Numbered from the stretch's first letter, positions 36,761 through 51,600 are shown. The stretch: 64,000 nt of DNA from Pratylenchus scribneri (GCA_030063045.1 JAQSEB010000025.1:513043-577042); one strand, 5' to 3'. Notes: generated by a model not told the origin, from the sequence alone. Numbers and translations: made by a program.

Positions 36761-38536
36761 AATTTAAAATTCTTTAACCAATCTATATATTAAAATTATT
36801 TTAATTTTTTTTCTCCAATAATAATAGTTTTTTCTAAATTAACAATTTTAGAATTTTTATAAATAATATAATTTGAAATCAATGGTGAAAAATTCTTTCT
36901 TTAAATTAATTTAATCAATTAAAATTTAAAAAATTTTTTATTTTTGACGTTGGCATAATTTATTATACAAGAAAAAATAGTTTATTTCCACTTCAAATTG
37001 TCAAACCAGTTTGAAGCTGGTTGAAACTGAATGTCTGATTGACATAAACCAAATTTTAACCTATTAAAAAATTCTAATTATCAAGTTCTTCGAATTTTAA
37101 TTTTATAACTGTTTTTTACAAATATTAATATTTTTCTCAATTTTATTTAATAGGTTTAAATAAATTTTATAATTTATACATTTTTTTTAAATTTATTTAA
37201 AAAAGAAGAACTAATTCAATTCCAATTTTATAAAATAAATATATTTCCTTTATAAATTATTTTGAATTTTTTTATCTTTGAAAATTCATTTATTTTTTCT
37301 TTTAAGATTTTATTAAAATAATGAAATTTTTATATTAATAAAAATTATAATATAAGGATTGCTTATTTGATCCTAAAAGTTTTATTTACTTATAAATAAA
37401 ATCTTTTTTTTTTGCATTTTTCGAAGGATTAGTTTAAAAATAATATTATTTAAAGAATTTATCATAAATTATTTATCAATTTTACAATCTATCACAAATG
37501 GATTTCACAAATAAACACAAACACTTTCAATGAAGCCGCCATTTAAAATTCATTTTTCTCAGATTTTTTTAAAGAATTATTAGTGATATTTATATGGATA
37601 TAGATTACTATAAGATATGATATTTTATAAAAATTAAACAAAAATAAATATATTTTATTTAATTTTTTTCCCATTTTCTTCTTTTTTTCAATGATTTGAA
37701 TTATGGTTGAGCATTTATTTCTTAGACAATTCTTCTTTTTTAAAATTACGCTTATTTAAAAATTATTATAAAATAAAAATTTTTCAAATACTAATTTAAT
37801 AAGCATATTTTTTATTTTAAGATTTAATTGTCTAAATGTTAATAATTACAAAATTATTTTCTGATAAAATATTAAATCTCTGTATATTTCACAATAAAAT
37901 ATATTATTTTTCGTTTAATAAAATTATTACATAGCTAAAATATATTATCATGCAATATGCTTTTATACGAATCCGAATGAATTCAAAAAAAAAATTATTC
38001 CTTTGTACAAAATTTTTTCGAATCTCCATATAAATAGGGCATGTTACCGTTTGTTTTATAAACCATTTTTAATTTTTATAAATAAATTTTAAATATTTTA
38101 GATTTTATAATATTTATATATATTTATTTATAAAATCATTGATAATATCATTCTTTTCTTTCAATGTCTTTTTTCGTTCTGATCACATTTTTCATTCGTT
38201 AAAAAATGCTTTAATTTAATTTGAGATAATGTGGGCCACTAATTTTTTTAAATTTTTTGAATTTATTTAAATGATATATTCAATAATTTTTACATTTTAT
38301 TGAGAATTTATTTTTTTTAATTAATATAAAAATTTTAAAACTTTATATCTTTCTATATAGAATCATAATAAAAGAAAAAAATTTTTTATTTAATTTCTTA
38401 TAATATATTTTTTTAATCTTTTAAAACAATTAATTTATTATTTAATTTTCAAATTTATATTATTTTACTTGTTTATGGACAAGCAAAATATTGACTTGTT
38501 AAAAAAATATAACCAAAATTTGTTCACAACAATATT

Positions 38537-38704
38537 TTAAATTTTGATATTTTTGTTGTTTTCAACATGGACGGAAAAGCCGATTGCGATTGTGTCTATA
38601 AAGTCAAGCCGGTTATTTGTAGCATTGCTTTCTGTCCATTGAGGTGAAGAGGGAGAAGGACAAAGCAACGATTCTTCTACCGTAGACAATGCCCACACAA
38701 TTTG
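38537..38704 (-). other. exon-like islet, 55 codons
   Basis: Minus-strand frame between two TAA stops with no Met. It reads WALSTVEESLLCPSPSSPQW, then TESNATNNRLDFIDTIAIGF. The plus strand holds a 26-codon ATG frame with four cysteines (38567-38647). Unknown. Confidence 0.25.
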
Positions 38705-39275
38705 TTATATTTTGTTATTTTATAATCTTTTAAATGATTTTATTTAAATTGGAAATTTATTGTATTTATAAATTATAATACTACTTTTTGATAATAAATT
38801 TTTTTTATCTTATTCTCAATTATTTTTTATGCACAAGATCAGAAATATATAGTGCTTTCAGTTGTTAAAAAATTATAATAATTTTTTAAAAATTATTTTT
38901 GCTTTTTAATTAAAATTACATAAGATTTTTATGATAATTAATTTTATAATCATAATACGAAGACCTTGCTCCATCGTTCAATAATGGTAAAAAAATTGCC
39001 GTTCCATTATCTTCATATGCGCAACTTGATCTTGAAGTATAATTTATATTCTCATGCAAAAATATACTTTTTTATTAATATTTTACTCATATATATCATT
39101 TTATTTATTCGTAAAATTTATTGTTATAAATTTTTTATATTCTAATTTGCCATTCAAATAAAATTTAACAACATATATATTATATAAATTATAATTTTAT
39201 CAACTTAAAAGTGATTGGCCATAATCGGTATAAACTTTTTCTTCAATTTCAAATAAATTTTAATAATTATTTCAG

Positions 39276-39350
39276 CTAATCCTCGGCCGCCAAATCCCCG
39301 TCTATAGGGGTGCCGGAGGAGATAAAAAATTTATTAATCATTTTCCTAAA
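39276..39350 (+). other. nucleoside-hydrolase-like exon fragment (tentative)
   Basis: After a clean acceptor ATTATTTCAG the phase-0 frame reads LILGRQIPVYRGAGG, then 10 more codons and TAA. IU-type nucleoside hydrolases carry a segment of the form L..(L)GR..IPVY.GA after the substrate-binding Asn; the match is good but one residue shorter between Arg and Ile than usual. No donor and no other hydrolase exon (DTDxGxDD or HGxDGFG) was found nearby, so at best an isolated fragment. Confidence 0.25.
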
Positions 39351-40623
39351 TAATATTTTTTTATTGAATTTCAAATATGTTTTATTTTATTTCTTATCTC
39401 CTTTTTGATTGTTAATAATTTAAAAATGATTATTTTATTTATACTATTATTTTTTCTAATTGTAAAAATATGTATTATTTATAAAATATTTCTTGAAGAA
39501 AATTAATAATTTTTAAATTCCATATTCATTATATTTTTTAATGCAGGTTTTTTTATTATAATGATAATTTATAATTTTAGGGTATCTTAATATCGTCAAA
39601 TAGATATTTTTAATAATTATTTAAAAAATTTCTAATTAGAAATAAATCTAAATTGATAAAAAAAATAATTTAATTTATATTATTATCAAAATTTATTTTC
39701 AAATTAATTCTTCTAATCAGAAAACATTGATTTCAATTTTTATTTCAATATTCAAAGCAATGAATTTTTATTTAGGAAAAAGAATTTTTAATTTATTTTA
39801 CGGAAAAATTGAAAATATTTAATGGAACAAATTAATCTCCCGACATTTTTTTTATTTTCAAATATTTATTTATAATACATTATCTTATCTTTAATTTATG
39901 ATATTTTTATTCTATGTAGACCCATAATTCTTTACTTCATTTCAATTTAAATTATGACATATCTTTTATAATATTTATTTAATAGCTATGAAATTTAAAT
40001 TTTTCGTTAGATAACAATAAAAAATTGCTTTCTTAATCATTTGATGAATGATATTGTGAATTTATCATTTGTTTTCGCATCATAAATTGTTTTGATACAA
40101 ATGTTTTTCCAGAAGAGAAATATAGTAATTAATATACTGAAAATAAAATTTTTTCACTAATTTTATGAGATTAAAAAAAAATAATTTAAATTTATGCTCT
40201 ATATAAATATTTTAATATCAATGGTCTTAGCTTAGCTAAGAATCAATTTTCCTTTTAATAATTCAATTCAATTTGAGCTTCAATTAGGAAAAACATATTC
40301 CAATATATCAATATTTGCATTAATTTTTCTTTTTTCTTTAATAAATAGATAAAATTTTTATTAAATATAAGTTTAGTTTTAAAAGATAAATATATATAAA
40401 CGCTATTTTAAAAAATTTCTTATTGTTCCATTTAACTCCATATATTATTGAATTAAGCTTGTAGCATTTTTATTTATTTATGATTTTTTAAATCTTTTTG
40501 AGGACATTAAAAATCCTTTGAAAATAAATATATCTGAATTTATTTGTAAATTTAATTTTTATTAATTTAATATTTTATTTCATTTTAATAAATTTTTATG
40601 AATTATTTCCCAAGTCTTTCCAA

Positions 40624-40806
40624 ATGACATTCAATAATTGTAGTGTTTTTCAAAATGGTGAGTTTTTCCCAAATTATAAGGACCAAATTGATGAACTTTG
40701 GTTGGAGCAAAGCATAGCAGGATTTCCATTTTGTGCTGGGGATAATTTTCAAGAAAATTCGGCCTTATCCAAATGCATACTATTATTTAATCATTTCCAT
40801 TTATAG
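40624..40806 (+). other. 60-codon frame, unknown
   Basis: ATG start and TAG stop. Ordinary composition from 40610 to 40780, reading FQNGEFFPNYKDQIDELWLE and FPFCAGDNFQENSALSKC. It looks coding by composition. No family recognised; may be one exon. Confidence 0.35.
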
Positions 40807-42131
40807 TTTTTTATATTTTTATTTGAATGCTATATCAATATATTTATTATAATTTCTTCTCTTTCTTCTACAAACCATATGAATCAATTAATTTTCTCAA
40901 AATTTGATAAAGATTTTTTTATTGATGAAGTTGAATTAGATTCGGTGACTTCATTATATTGATGTTCATTAAGTCAAAAGTATCTCATTCGATTAAATAT
41001 TTTTTCTTTATTTTTATAATTTGCATCTAACCCATTATTTTTATAATACAATAATAATAATGATGATTATGATCTAAAAATTTATTTCCTCTATTAATTT
41101 TTTATCACTTTAATAAAAAAATTTTATATCAAATCAAGTTGGCCACTTTTTCGCTTGTTTTATAACAAAAATTTTTAATATTTATTTCCTTTCCTAATAT
41201 GTTTTATTTTAATTATTTATTTTATTAATAAAATAAATTATTTGATCTTTTTTATTGATTCTTTCCTTTCTATCGAAATAATGAATTTATTTTCATAAAG
41301 ATTAAATAAAAGTTTTGAAATAGTATTCAAATTTTTTTATCGATAATTATTTGCTATTTTTAATTTGATTATTTAACTATATACAATGGCTCTGTGTGCT
41401 TTTTCAGCATTATCTTTTAAACTTTTATGTATAATTATTTAAAATTATTTGTATTTTAAATATTTTTATAATTGACGTAATTAGTTCTTTATTTTTTGTA
41501 TAAATATTTATTTTTTTGGTAATTTTTCTTTCTTTTTTATAAGAATATTTAAAATCAAGGTATTTTTTTAGAATTATTTCTATTTGGCGCTGCTATATAG
41601 AAAAGAAATTGCATTGCAGGCTGTTGTTTTATATAATAATTCAAATAAAAATTCTGGTTGCTCTCATTGATTACAATAAAATTATTCATACCAATTTCAG
41701 AATTAATTTTTTGTCAATTCGCAATATTTTCCTTATATCTCCTTGCATTAAGAAATTAATCAATTTTATAATTTTTAAATTTTTTATTAAATAATTAATA
41801 TTATATAATTTTTCATTTTTCTGTTTTTATGTATTAAATTTACTAACATTATATAACAATTATTTTTATGATTAGATATTTAGAATTTTTATTATTAATA
41901 TAAATTAATTTATCTATAATTTTTTAATGGTATAAATTAATTTTCGAAATAATTAATTATATATATTTATTATATTTCTATATATGCATAATTCTATTTT
42001 TGCATATCTCATTTTAATAAAATTTTAACCATCATTAATTAATTTATGATTTTCAAATAAATGAAAGTTAATAGATCTTTATGTGTATATTTCGCCTTTT
42101 TAATTTTTTTTATCTAATATTTAAATAAAAA

Positions 42132-42325
42132 TTATTCTTTTACAAATTCATTCAAAAATATTTTAAATTTCGAAATAAAATAATAATAAATCCTGGGAAA
42201 GTTATTCCTGATGTTGACATTCCTGTAGCCAATTGCTAGAATTGCAGTCCACTCCACACATAATAGCACTACTGAGATTTGTGTTGCCCAGAAGCTTTTA
42301 TCAGTGCATTGGTCTGTCAATTTTT
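42132..42325 (-). other. exon-like islet with one membrane segment
   Basis: Minus strand: acceptor-like CTCTAG, then LTDQCTDKSFWATQISVVLL and CVEWTAILAIGYRNVNIRNN, continuing to a stop at 42132. A hydrophobic stretch of about 20 residues between a Cys/Asp-rich side and a basic side suggests a membrane-protein exon. A further minus-strand islet at 42585-42650 reads FRGPMGDGGLLSGEYANC and could belong to the same or another gene. Confidence 0.35.
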
Positions 42326-45300
42326 CTAGAGCAGATGTTAATAATTCTTAATTAAATTTTAATTATTAGGATAATTATTTCCAATGAAATTTAATTTAAA
42401 TTTTTAATTTTTTCTACGATTTTATATATGTTTATTAAATATTTTTATAGTATTTTATTCTGGTGCCATATATTTTATCATTTCTTTTTTCTGAATTCCT
42501 AAAATATTCCTTAGATTAAATTTATTTATAAATTTTAATAAATAGAATTGTTTTTGCTGCGATAGCGTTAGCAATTGGCATATTCTCCGCTTAACAGGCC
42601 ACCGTCACCCATCGGTCCTCGGAAAATTAATTTGTTGAAAGTTTGAGCAAAAATATATTTTTAGCATGAATAAAATTTTTACTAGAAATTATTATTTTTT
42701 CTTTTATTTATATGTTTACATGGTATTTTTAAATATTTTATCTATAAAATTTATTCAATTATTTTTATTTAAATGTTTTTTTAATTTATTTTAATTGCAA
42801 GCGGCTTGCTTATCCAATCAGCATCCTTTTGTCTTGCATAGCCCAATTTGAAGTGGGAAAGGATTAAACTTTTTATATTTATCTCAAAATAAAATATTTA
42901 TATAGTCAAATTGAAGATTATTTAATTCTATATATTTTTTTTCTATTTATTGCTTTTTAATTAAAGATTTCTAAAAATTATTAATAAAATAATATTATTT
43001 TTTTAAATTAAAAATTAGTCAATTAATTGTTGACAAATCTAATCTCAGTTGAGTGATTCATTTTGTTCCAATAAATATTTTTAATAAAATTATTTATGAG
43101 TATAATAAATTTTTATATTTATGTAATTATGAATTTTTATTTTCAATAAATTTTTAAAATATTTCTCTTTTTCATAAAAATAAATACATTCAAAATTGGA
43201 TAATCTTTCATTTAAAATATCAATTTTCCAAAAATATTTTATTGCTTTTTTAAAATATAATCCGTTAATTTTAATTAAATATGTGTGGTGCTTGGTGCAA
43301 TGATCTTCTTCTGCTTTAGTCCTTTAATGCAACATAATACGGACCGGAATAGGCTTGCTTTTTTTAGCACAAATTTAGTTGTGTTTACTTTTTTATTTTA
43401 AGAATTTATAAATTTATAAATAATTTTAAAAAAGCAGCGAGCCTCATTGTTTTGTTTTATTTGAATTAAGAATATTTTATTTTATTTTCAAATAATATAT
43501 GGTGTTTTAAATCTTAGATTTGATGATATACAAATATAATGAATTAAAAAAATAAATTTTCTATTTATAAAAATATCAAAAAATAAAATTATAGATTGGT
43601 ATTATTTTTTGATATTCTGCCAAACTATGATATTTTTTGAATTACTCAAATCATCTTTCGTCAAAATTTTCTCTTATTTGAAGCTTGGGCTCCTTTCGTT
43701 AAAATTTCTGATTAAATTTTCGAGTTTAGATTTGAATTTTTCATTTATAGAGTTATAAAGTCAATTAGATTTATTAATATTTTATAAATTGGATAATTCA
43801 TATAATTTTTTTATTTTTTATAACAAACATAGATTTTACGATTTTATGATATATCAAGATTTTATTTGTTAAATTTTTATAAATTAATTTTTTATAATTT
43901 TAAATAAATATTTTATTAATTGATGATATACATAATTTTTTATTTTTTATTGTTAAAATACGAAATTAACATTATAAATTTTATTATTTTATTTTTTTTA
44001 TTTATAATAAGTAAACTATGTAGTTGAAAATTTGTGATTCATTAAAAATTGCATAAAATTAAAAAAACGTAATTATATTAATATAAAAAATATAAAAATT
44101 TTTAAAAAAATCTTTTTTTAATTAAATGGAATTATTAGTTTTTTATATTCCGTTCTATTTCGGTCTTCTACCAGAATAGTTATGACCTCATCCGATGATC
44201 TCATTTCTATTAATAAAAATTTCTTTTCAAAATTTCCATACATATTTATGTTAAATTAATCTATTCACAATTATTAATATTTTTATAAATTAAACACTAG
44301 GGTTTTTTAATTAAATTTGAGACTTTATTAAATAAATGAAACATTTTTGAATAATTAAAGAATTTTCAAATTTTTATAGGACCTCAAATTATTTATAATT
44401 TTTTAATTCATGTTATCATATTTAATGGAATTCATTACTATTTATTTATTCAATTAAAATAATATTTAATGCTAATCTTAAAAATAATTATTAATTTAAT
44501 CTATTAAATAATCTTTACTTTAATTTTTTCATAATTAAAAATAACGATTAATTAAAATTTTATATATGGAAAATTTCTATATTATCTTTCAATATATTTA
44601 TTGAAATAACATTTAATTTTTTGTTTTTTTATTCCTATTTCCTTTGCAAAAGCATTTATATGAAATTAAAAAATTTATCGTAGAATACAATAACAAATGG
44701 TTGCATGAATTGTCGAAGATATGATTAGAATTTAATAAAATTTACACAAATAAATAAATATTTGTTAACGTTAAAAAAGTAGGAAATCGGTTAGGTTTCT
44801 GCCATCCATCTGATGTCATTGAAAATTTTTTCCAAAATTTGATTTACAAGAATGGTTCTATTATTTTGAAATTATCATAAAACTATTAATAATTTTAAAA
44901 TTTAAAAAAATGATCAAAATTAATAAAAAATTTTATTTTATACTAATTTAATTAATTTATTATAATTAATGTCCCTATAAAATTATTTTAATATAATTTC
45001 AAGTTCAATCACTTATTCATTTTTTTAAATTTTTCATTTTAATTAAACAAATTCTATTCAATTAATTTATGATTTTGGCTTATTTATACATATATAAAAT
45101 TTTTTAATGATAAATCTGCTACAAAAAATAAAAATTTTTATTATTCCTTTTTATATAATTCGATTACTCTTCATTTTTTTCGAAAAATTAATCACTTTGT
45201 TTCTCGATCAAGTTTAAATTCTCTATATTTAATTATGTTAATGTTGCTTTTTAAAATTGTTTGTAATTTCTATTTTTCCTATTTTATTTCTTACAATATT

Positions 45301-45616
45301 TCTATTTTATATATATTACATTTTAAAAATATATTTGAAGATTTAAATTTATTTTAAAGAATTTTTACTTTAATTAAGATAATTTCTCGTATTATATTAA
45401 TATTTATATATTTTTTAATTGGTTATTATTTTTTCAAATATATCGTATATTTTCATATATATTATTGTCTAAATCATTTCGTTTCATTGGTCACTTTATA
45501 TGGTTAAAACATTTAAATTTCGTATTTTTATTTTTGCTAAAAATTCGGAAGGTATATTTATATTGAAATTTTAAAGTTAAAATTTTTTGATTTTCCATGG
45601 AAATTAAAATGTTTAT

Positions 45617-45857
45617 AAATTAAGGACTGTTATATGATAACAACAGTAAGAAACCGCAAATTTTCCCGGTACTCGTATATCAAGTTAGATATGCACATCA
45701 GAAAATTAAATAAAAATTAATCAAAATTACAAACAAGATCAAATATGATGAGAAACCAATCAATGGTCCCCGTGAGAATAAGAAGCAAAGACTGGTACAT
45801 AAATGAGGTCCACATCCTTCATGTTCTAGTTGTAAATGTAGAGTGCTGGTGAACTAT
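45617..45857 (+). other. exon-like islet, two consecutive frames
   Basis: Two plus-strand frames of ordinary composition: about 45620-45720, with TTVRNRKFSRYSYIKLDMHI, and about 45723-45857, with MVPVRIRSKDWYINEVHIL ending in VECW and TGA. The opposite strand over the second part is open for about 50 codons and hydrophobic. Undecided. Confidence 0.25.
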
Positions 45858-46134
45858 TTTAAATAAATTGAGAATAGTCATTTTTTTAAAATATAACTTT
45901 TATTATTTTAATTTTTCGATATTTCACATATTGAATATATATTTATTTATTTTAGATTTATAACTTTATATTAATATATAATTTTTAATTTTTAATGGCA
46001 TATACAAAATAAATGAATTAAATAAAATTTAATCATTTTATTCATCATAATAAACGCAGTTCCCATATGAATGTAAATTTTCTTCCTAATTTCAGATTTA
46101 TAGAGTTTTTTAGAAATTTTATTAATTTTTTTAG

Positions 46135-46252
46135 ACAGAAAGAGAGTTGCTTAGAATGTGGGAATTGACTAGAAATTTATTCAACAAAATTTTGCCCAAC
46201 AAGGAAGACATCAAGCAATTCTTTCAAAATAGAAATTGTATTGTTGGTATCG
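46135..46252 (+). other. exon-like islet
   Basis: Acceptor ATTTTTTTAG, then an open frame TERELLRMWELTRNLFNKIL and PNKEDIKQFFQNRNCIVGI, with a possible donor ATCG|GTATAT. Charged and helical, convincing as coding DNA; the family is not recognised. Confidence 0.4.
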
Positions 46253-48487
46253 GTATATTTCTTACCATATATCCCCATTTCAGCTCATCGTCGACGAATT
46301 GTCCCGAATTTTATAAAATATTTTTTTTTAGTTTAATATATCATTTTTTTTCTTTAAATTTCCTTATCGAATAATTTATGATTTTTTAAATAATATTTTA
46401 AATATACATTCGTAATTTTTAATGATATAAGAATTTTAATATTATAAAATAAAAAATCTATTTTTTACTATAGTTCGAAATGTATTTTGTAAAAATTTTA
46501 TTATTATTAATATCTGATCGTGATTTTATTGAATAAATTAATTTCATTTTTATTTTGAAATTTTTATATACTATATTCTTCTATGATCATAGTGTCTGTT
46601 GTCTTCTATCCATGCCTAAATTTTCAAATAAGAATTTTTAAATTTTTAAATATTTATAGAAATAAATAACGAAAATATTTCATTATATTAATATAATTAT
46701 ATTAAGTCCATTATATACTTTTTATAATAATCTTTTTAAAAAATTTTATTTTCACGATCTTCATTTTTAAAATGACTTCCAAAAATTATTTAATGATATT
46801 ATTTTATTTGTATGAACCAATTAAGAAAAAAAAATAAAAAAAAAAATTTTGCATTTTTATTTTTAGGTACTAATTAATATCAATTATTAAATTTTTAAAA
46901 ATTATTGAAATAATTTAATGAAATTTAAAAAATTTTAATTCTAAAATATTTCCTGTGCATTAATTAAAGTTTGATAAAGATATAATTTGTCTTGGCAGAG
47001 ATTAAATTATTTTCTATTTCGATTTCCTATTATATTAATTGATTGTCCATTGAAAATTAATAAAATTCTAATTAACATAATTTTATCCTAATTTTTTCTA
47101 GGCAAATTCTCTTTATCTCTTGATGCTTTTTTGATTATAGACGATTATTTGAAAAAATTTTATAATACAATGTTGCTGAAATTTCTCATTTATTATTGGG
47201 CTTATATAATTAACTTTTTTTTTACAACGAATAAATTTTTTTAAATTTTTTGAATTATAATTTAGCAAATTTTCATTATAATCTATTGCTGTATTATTTT
47301 ATTTTTAAATTTTTAAAGGAAAAATAAGCCTTTATAAAATAATCTTTTGGAATATTATTTTAAAAAATTTTACTTTAAAAATTATAGATTCATTTTTACC
47401 ATTTATTAATCGTCTGTTATTTTGATGAATTAGAAATATTATTTATTTAAAAAATGATAAAATTTTATAAAAACCACAAATTAGTTAAATTGACAACGGC
47501 TTTTAGTAATTAAAACACATATATGATTTTTTAATATTCCGAATATTTTCAATTGAATTCTTAACGGGCTGTATTTTAAAATTAACTTCTCTACCTATAA
47601 ATTTAAGATTAAAATTTTATTATGTTTATGTTATAATCTATTACAATATATATGAAGTCAAAATTTTTCGTTATTTTTAGATTTCTAATAATAAAATTTA
47701 TTTTATGGTTTCCTTTCGAATTGTTATATTTTAAACTATTCCAATTCATCTAACGTGAATTAATTAAATATTTATTTTTTTATTTTTTTCTTTACTTTTC
47801 AAGACATGCAAAAATATTTTAATTTAAATTTCTTATATTTTTTGTATTTTTATCATATTTTATACAGTAAATGGAATCGAATTTTTCTTTTTAATTATTT
47901 ATTATTATTTTTTTATCATAAATTTATTAATTATTTTAAACTTTAGTTTTTTAACTCACAACCAAACATGATTAGCCCTCAACTCATTAGCTTCGATAAA
48001 ATTTCTGCCGACCAAATATGCTTTCGTCGATTTTTACAAATTTATTTATTTAAATAATTTTTTTAAATAACTATATTATTTATATTTTTATATCGATTTT
48101 ATTTAGGGTTATTCATGATAAATATTATTTTTTCTATTTGGATTTTAATTTATAGAAGAATATTTTTTTAATTTTATGAAAAAATATTTATTTGCCATCA
48201 TTTCCTCTGATATAAAATATATTTTTCTTCTATTACTTCGTTAAAATTTGTTTCGCATTTCATTGCTATTAAAAAATGGCATCAGAGTAACTTTGAAATT
48301 TTTTAATGATTAATTTATTTCAATTTTTATTTTTTCGAATTGACACAAATATTTTTAACATTGCATAATAAATTTTATTTATTTCATTTTTCGAATTGGA
48401 CCATCATCAACGCCATCACAAATTAATTAAATTGAATACATCTAAAATATTTCTTACTAGTATTATCATTTATTTCTTTAGAATATT

Positions 48488-48652
48488 TCATTTCTTCTTT
48501 AATTCAACAGCATAAATATCATTGAGATCCCTCTGAATTGCCTCTTTCTAATATTTGTTAAATGCCTTATTAATCTGTTGTTCCATTTCATTATCGCTTT
48601 CTTCTGCTAACGCTTTTTTTGCATCGTAAAGAAGCAGTGTCGAATAGTTTTT
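48488..48652 (-). pseudogene. exon-like islet with one nonsense codon
   Basis: A minus-strand frame with strongly coding composition: YDAKKALAEESDNEMEQQIN, KAFNKY, a TAG at 48550-48548, then KEAIQRDLNDIYAVELKKK and TGA. It is acidic and lysine-rich, probably helical. The same frame continues across the stop, so a nonsense mutation is the simplest reading; a splice acceptor at ATATTAG is an alternative. No family recognised. Confidence 0.45.
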
Positions 48653-51600
48653 TTATTTTTTAATTTAGAAAATTTCATATATTTGAATCTATATCTTTTA
48701 TTTCAATAAAAATTTTTAAATATCCGAATTTAATGTGATGAAATATCTAATTCCTCAAATTGATTAATAAAAACTCCTTTAATTTGAATTTTTATAATTA
48801 TAAAAAAATCAACTTAATATTATTTGAATTTGAATATTAAAAATTAATTTTCTTCATTAATTTTCGTTCGAAATTTAATTTTAAATATGAAACATAAATT
48901 AAAAGAGGTATTTGTTTAAAATTTTTACAAATGACCATTATTTTGATAGAAATAAATTAAAATATATATTTTTATAACATAATTTTAATTATCTATTATA
49001 ATTCATTAACAAATATTATATAATATAGAATAAACTAGTTCAAATATTGAGATTCCTCAAAATTGTGTAAACAAATTATCTTTGATTAAATTATATTTTT
49101 ATTTTCTTACAGTTTATATTTATGATAATATTTTAGTCTTTATTCTTTATCTTTCTTTATTTCTTATATTATATACTTTTTAAGGTTCAAAAATTAAACA
49201 GCAAAATTTTATAATTCAATTTATTTAATTTATATAAATTTTATTGATGTATAATTAAATAAATGTACAGAGCATTTTATATTTTATCTTTCAATAAATT
49301 ATCAATTATTACAATAGCTATTAATGGATTTTCTTTTTTTAATATTATTGTATATTCTATAATCACATTATTTTAACAATTATAAAAATCAATCGTTAAT
49401 TTATTTAACAAATAATAAATATCATATTTAAATGAAATTTTATTTTCTAAAATTTATTTATATTGTAAATAAAGAAATGCATTTTCATATTTATATTCAA
49501 TTGTATTATTATTTATTCTGATATAATATGTAATTATAATAAATATTTTAAATTTTTAGGGAAAAGGCTAATTATTCAAAAATTTAATGGCAATAATTTT
49601 ATTTATATTCAGTAAAATTTTTCAACAATTATATTTATTAAATTTTTTAAAAATATTAATTTTTTGAAAAAGTTTTTTTGGTAAATAGATTTTAAAATCT
49701 TTTTTGTTTAATTTTATAAAAGTAAAAATATTACAAAAATAATTTCTCAAATCTAATGATAATTTATTAACAGCTAAATGTTTTTCAAATAAATCTGATC
49801 ATATGTGTATCAAAAAGCTTGGGGCAGAGAAAATTGAAAACCTACAGAAAAGTATTCCTGTATTTTTTAAATATTATTCTTTTATTTAATTTTTAAATGT
49901 TTTTATTCCATAAAATAAAAAAAAAATTATTTTTATTATTTTAAATTATAAATTTAACAATTAATTATATTGAAGTAAATTTTCTAATAACAAACGAAAA
50001 AAATAAATTTTTTTTGAAATAATATCCAAATTATTTCGATTAATTTAATTGTACAATTTTTTTTATTATCGTTACCTATAAAATTAAAGAATGCATTGAT
50101 TTATTTATTATAAAATTTGAATTATTTAAAAATTTATTGAAAATCTTCATGATTTTTTTATTCATATGGAAAGAAGCTACCCCAAAGGATCAAAATAAAT
50201 TTATTATATATTCTTTATATAAATTCATTTACAAATTTAATGTTTTTATTCATTTTCTGGTACTGGCGCATATTTTTATTGTACTAGTGGATCCGGAAAA
50301 GAATAGAAATAATTAATATCATTAAAATAAATTTTTAATCTATTAGAAATTATTTTTCATTATAAATAAATTAATGTTTTTTAAATAAATTTTTAATATG
50401 TTATCGCTATTTGTTTGTAAAATTGGAATAATTTAATACTAGTTTCGAGGGAATATATTTTCTGATAATTGTCTGTAGATAAAAATGGAATTAATTTAAT
50501 TCAATTTGTTGATAAATCCACAATTTGAAAAAATGTAGCAAATCAATAAATAATCATTTATTTTTTACTATTTAGAAGATCAAAAATGTTTATATTAATA
50601 GTTTTATTTATTTTTAGTAGAAAAATTTTCAAATTTTATTTTTCGGAAATAATTTATTGTATCTCATCATATTAATATTATTTTCCACCAAATTTTATAT
50701 TTTTTATACATAAAAAATTTATATATAAATTTATTATATATAATAAATTTTTTTAAATAATTATATTGGAATATTTAAACTATAATAAATTTTTATATTA
50801 TTATAAAAATAATATTATAAAAATTTCTGGAATATCAAAAGGATCTTTCGATAAAGTTCCAGGATATTGCTTTCTTCTTCGTAAATAAGCACGCCTCAAA
50901 TACATAATGTAATTTATATTAACTGAATCATAAATAATTATATGTAAAATATGATTCTATTATTTCAAATTGATTCTTGATAAATATTTCAATGAAAATC
51001 CGTATTAAATTCTCAGTTTTATTTTTTTATTTTTTTGAATAGGATCAATTTAGATACTCTTTAAAAATTATAGAAATTTAAAGATCTTTGATTTTATAAA
51101 AATTTTTTCTCAAATATTATTTATGGCGTTTAAAATTCTAAATCAAATTATTATTAGCATTTTAAAATTTGTTATTACCTTATAAAATAATTATTTTAAA
51201 AATTTTATTTGTTTCAGTAGTTCAATTAAATTCTAAAAAATGAATAGTCACTTTGGTTATTAATATTTTTTCTTAATGTTTATAATTTTTTTTTAATTTT
51301 TGGAAGAATTATAACTCCAGATCCTTTGAAATTTGTATTATTAAATACGGAGACATGCATGAATCCAATATATAAATCAATTATAAAATAATTTGTAAAT
51401 TATTTCTTATATAATTTCATTAATTTCCATCAAAATGATAATAAAAAATTAAATTTTATACAAATTTAAAATAATAATTTTTATTTATTAAATCTTTTAA
51501 TAATTTATTTATCCATAAAATATTAAAATTATATTAATTGCAAAAAAAAATTTTCATATATTTATTACCAATTATTCTAAAGTATTTCAATAATATATTC

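Noticed and set aside
38567..38647. 26-codon plus-strand frame with four cysteines
   Set aside because: Lies within a longer and more protein-like minus-strand frame; no signal peptide and no acceptor.
41609..41794. 61-codon plus-strand frame
   Set aside because: A+T-driven Ile/Phe/Asn composition and no borders; chance opening.
17155..45780. A shared 14-mer (GGGGACCATTGATT on the minus strand) between islets near 17160 and 45770
   Set aside because: A match of this length between two places in 64 kb is expected by chance and the flanks do not align.
50283..50294. ACTAGTGGATCC resembles a plasmid polylinker
   Set aside because: Flanks are ordinary desert sequence with no further vector match; a 12-base coincidence.
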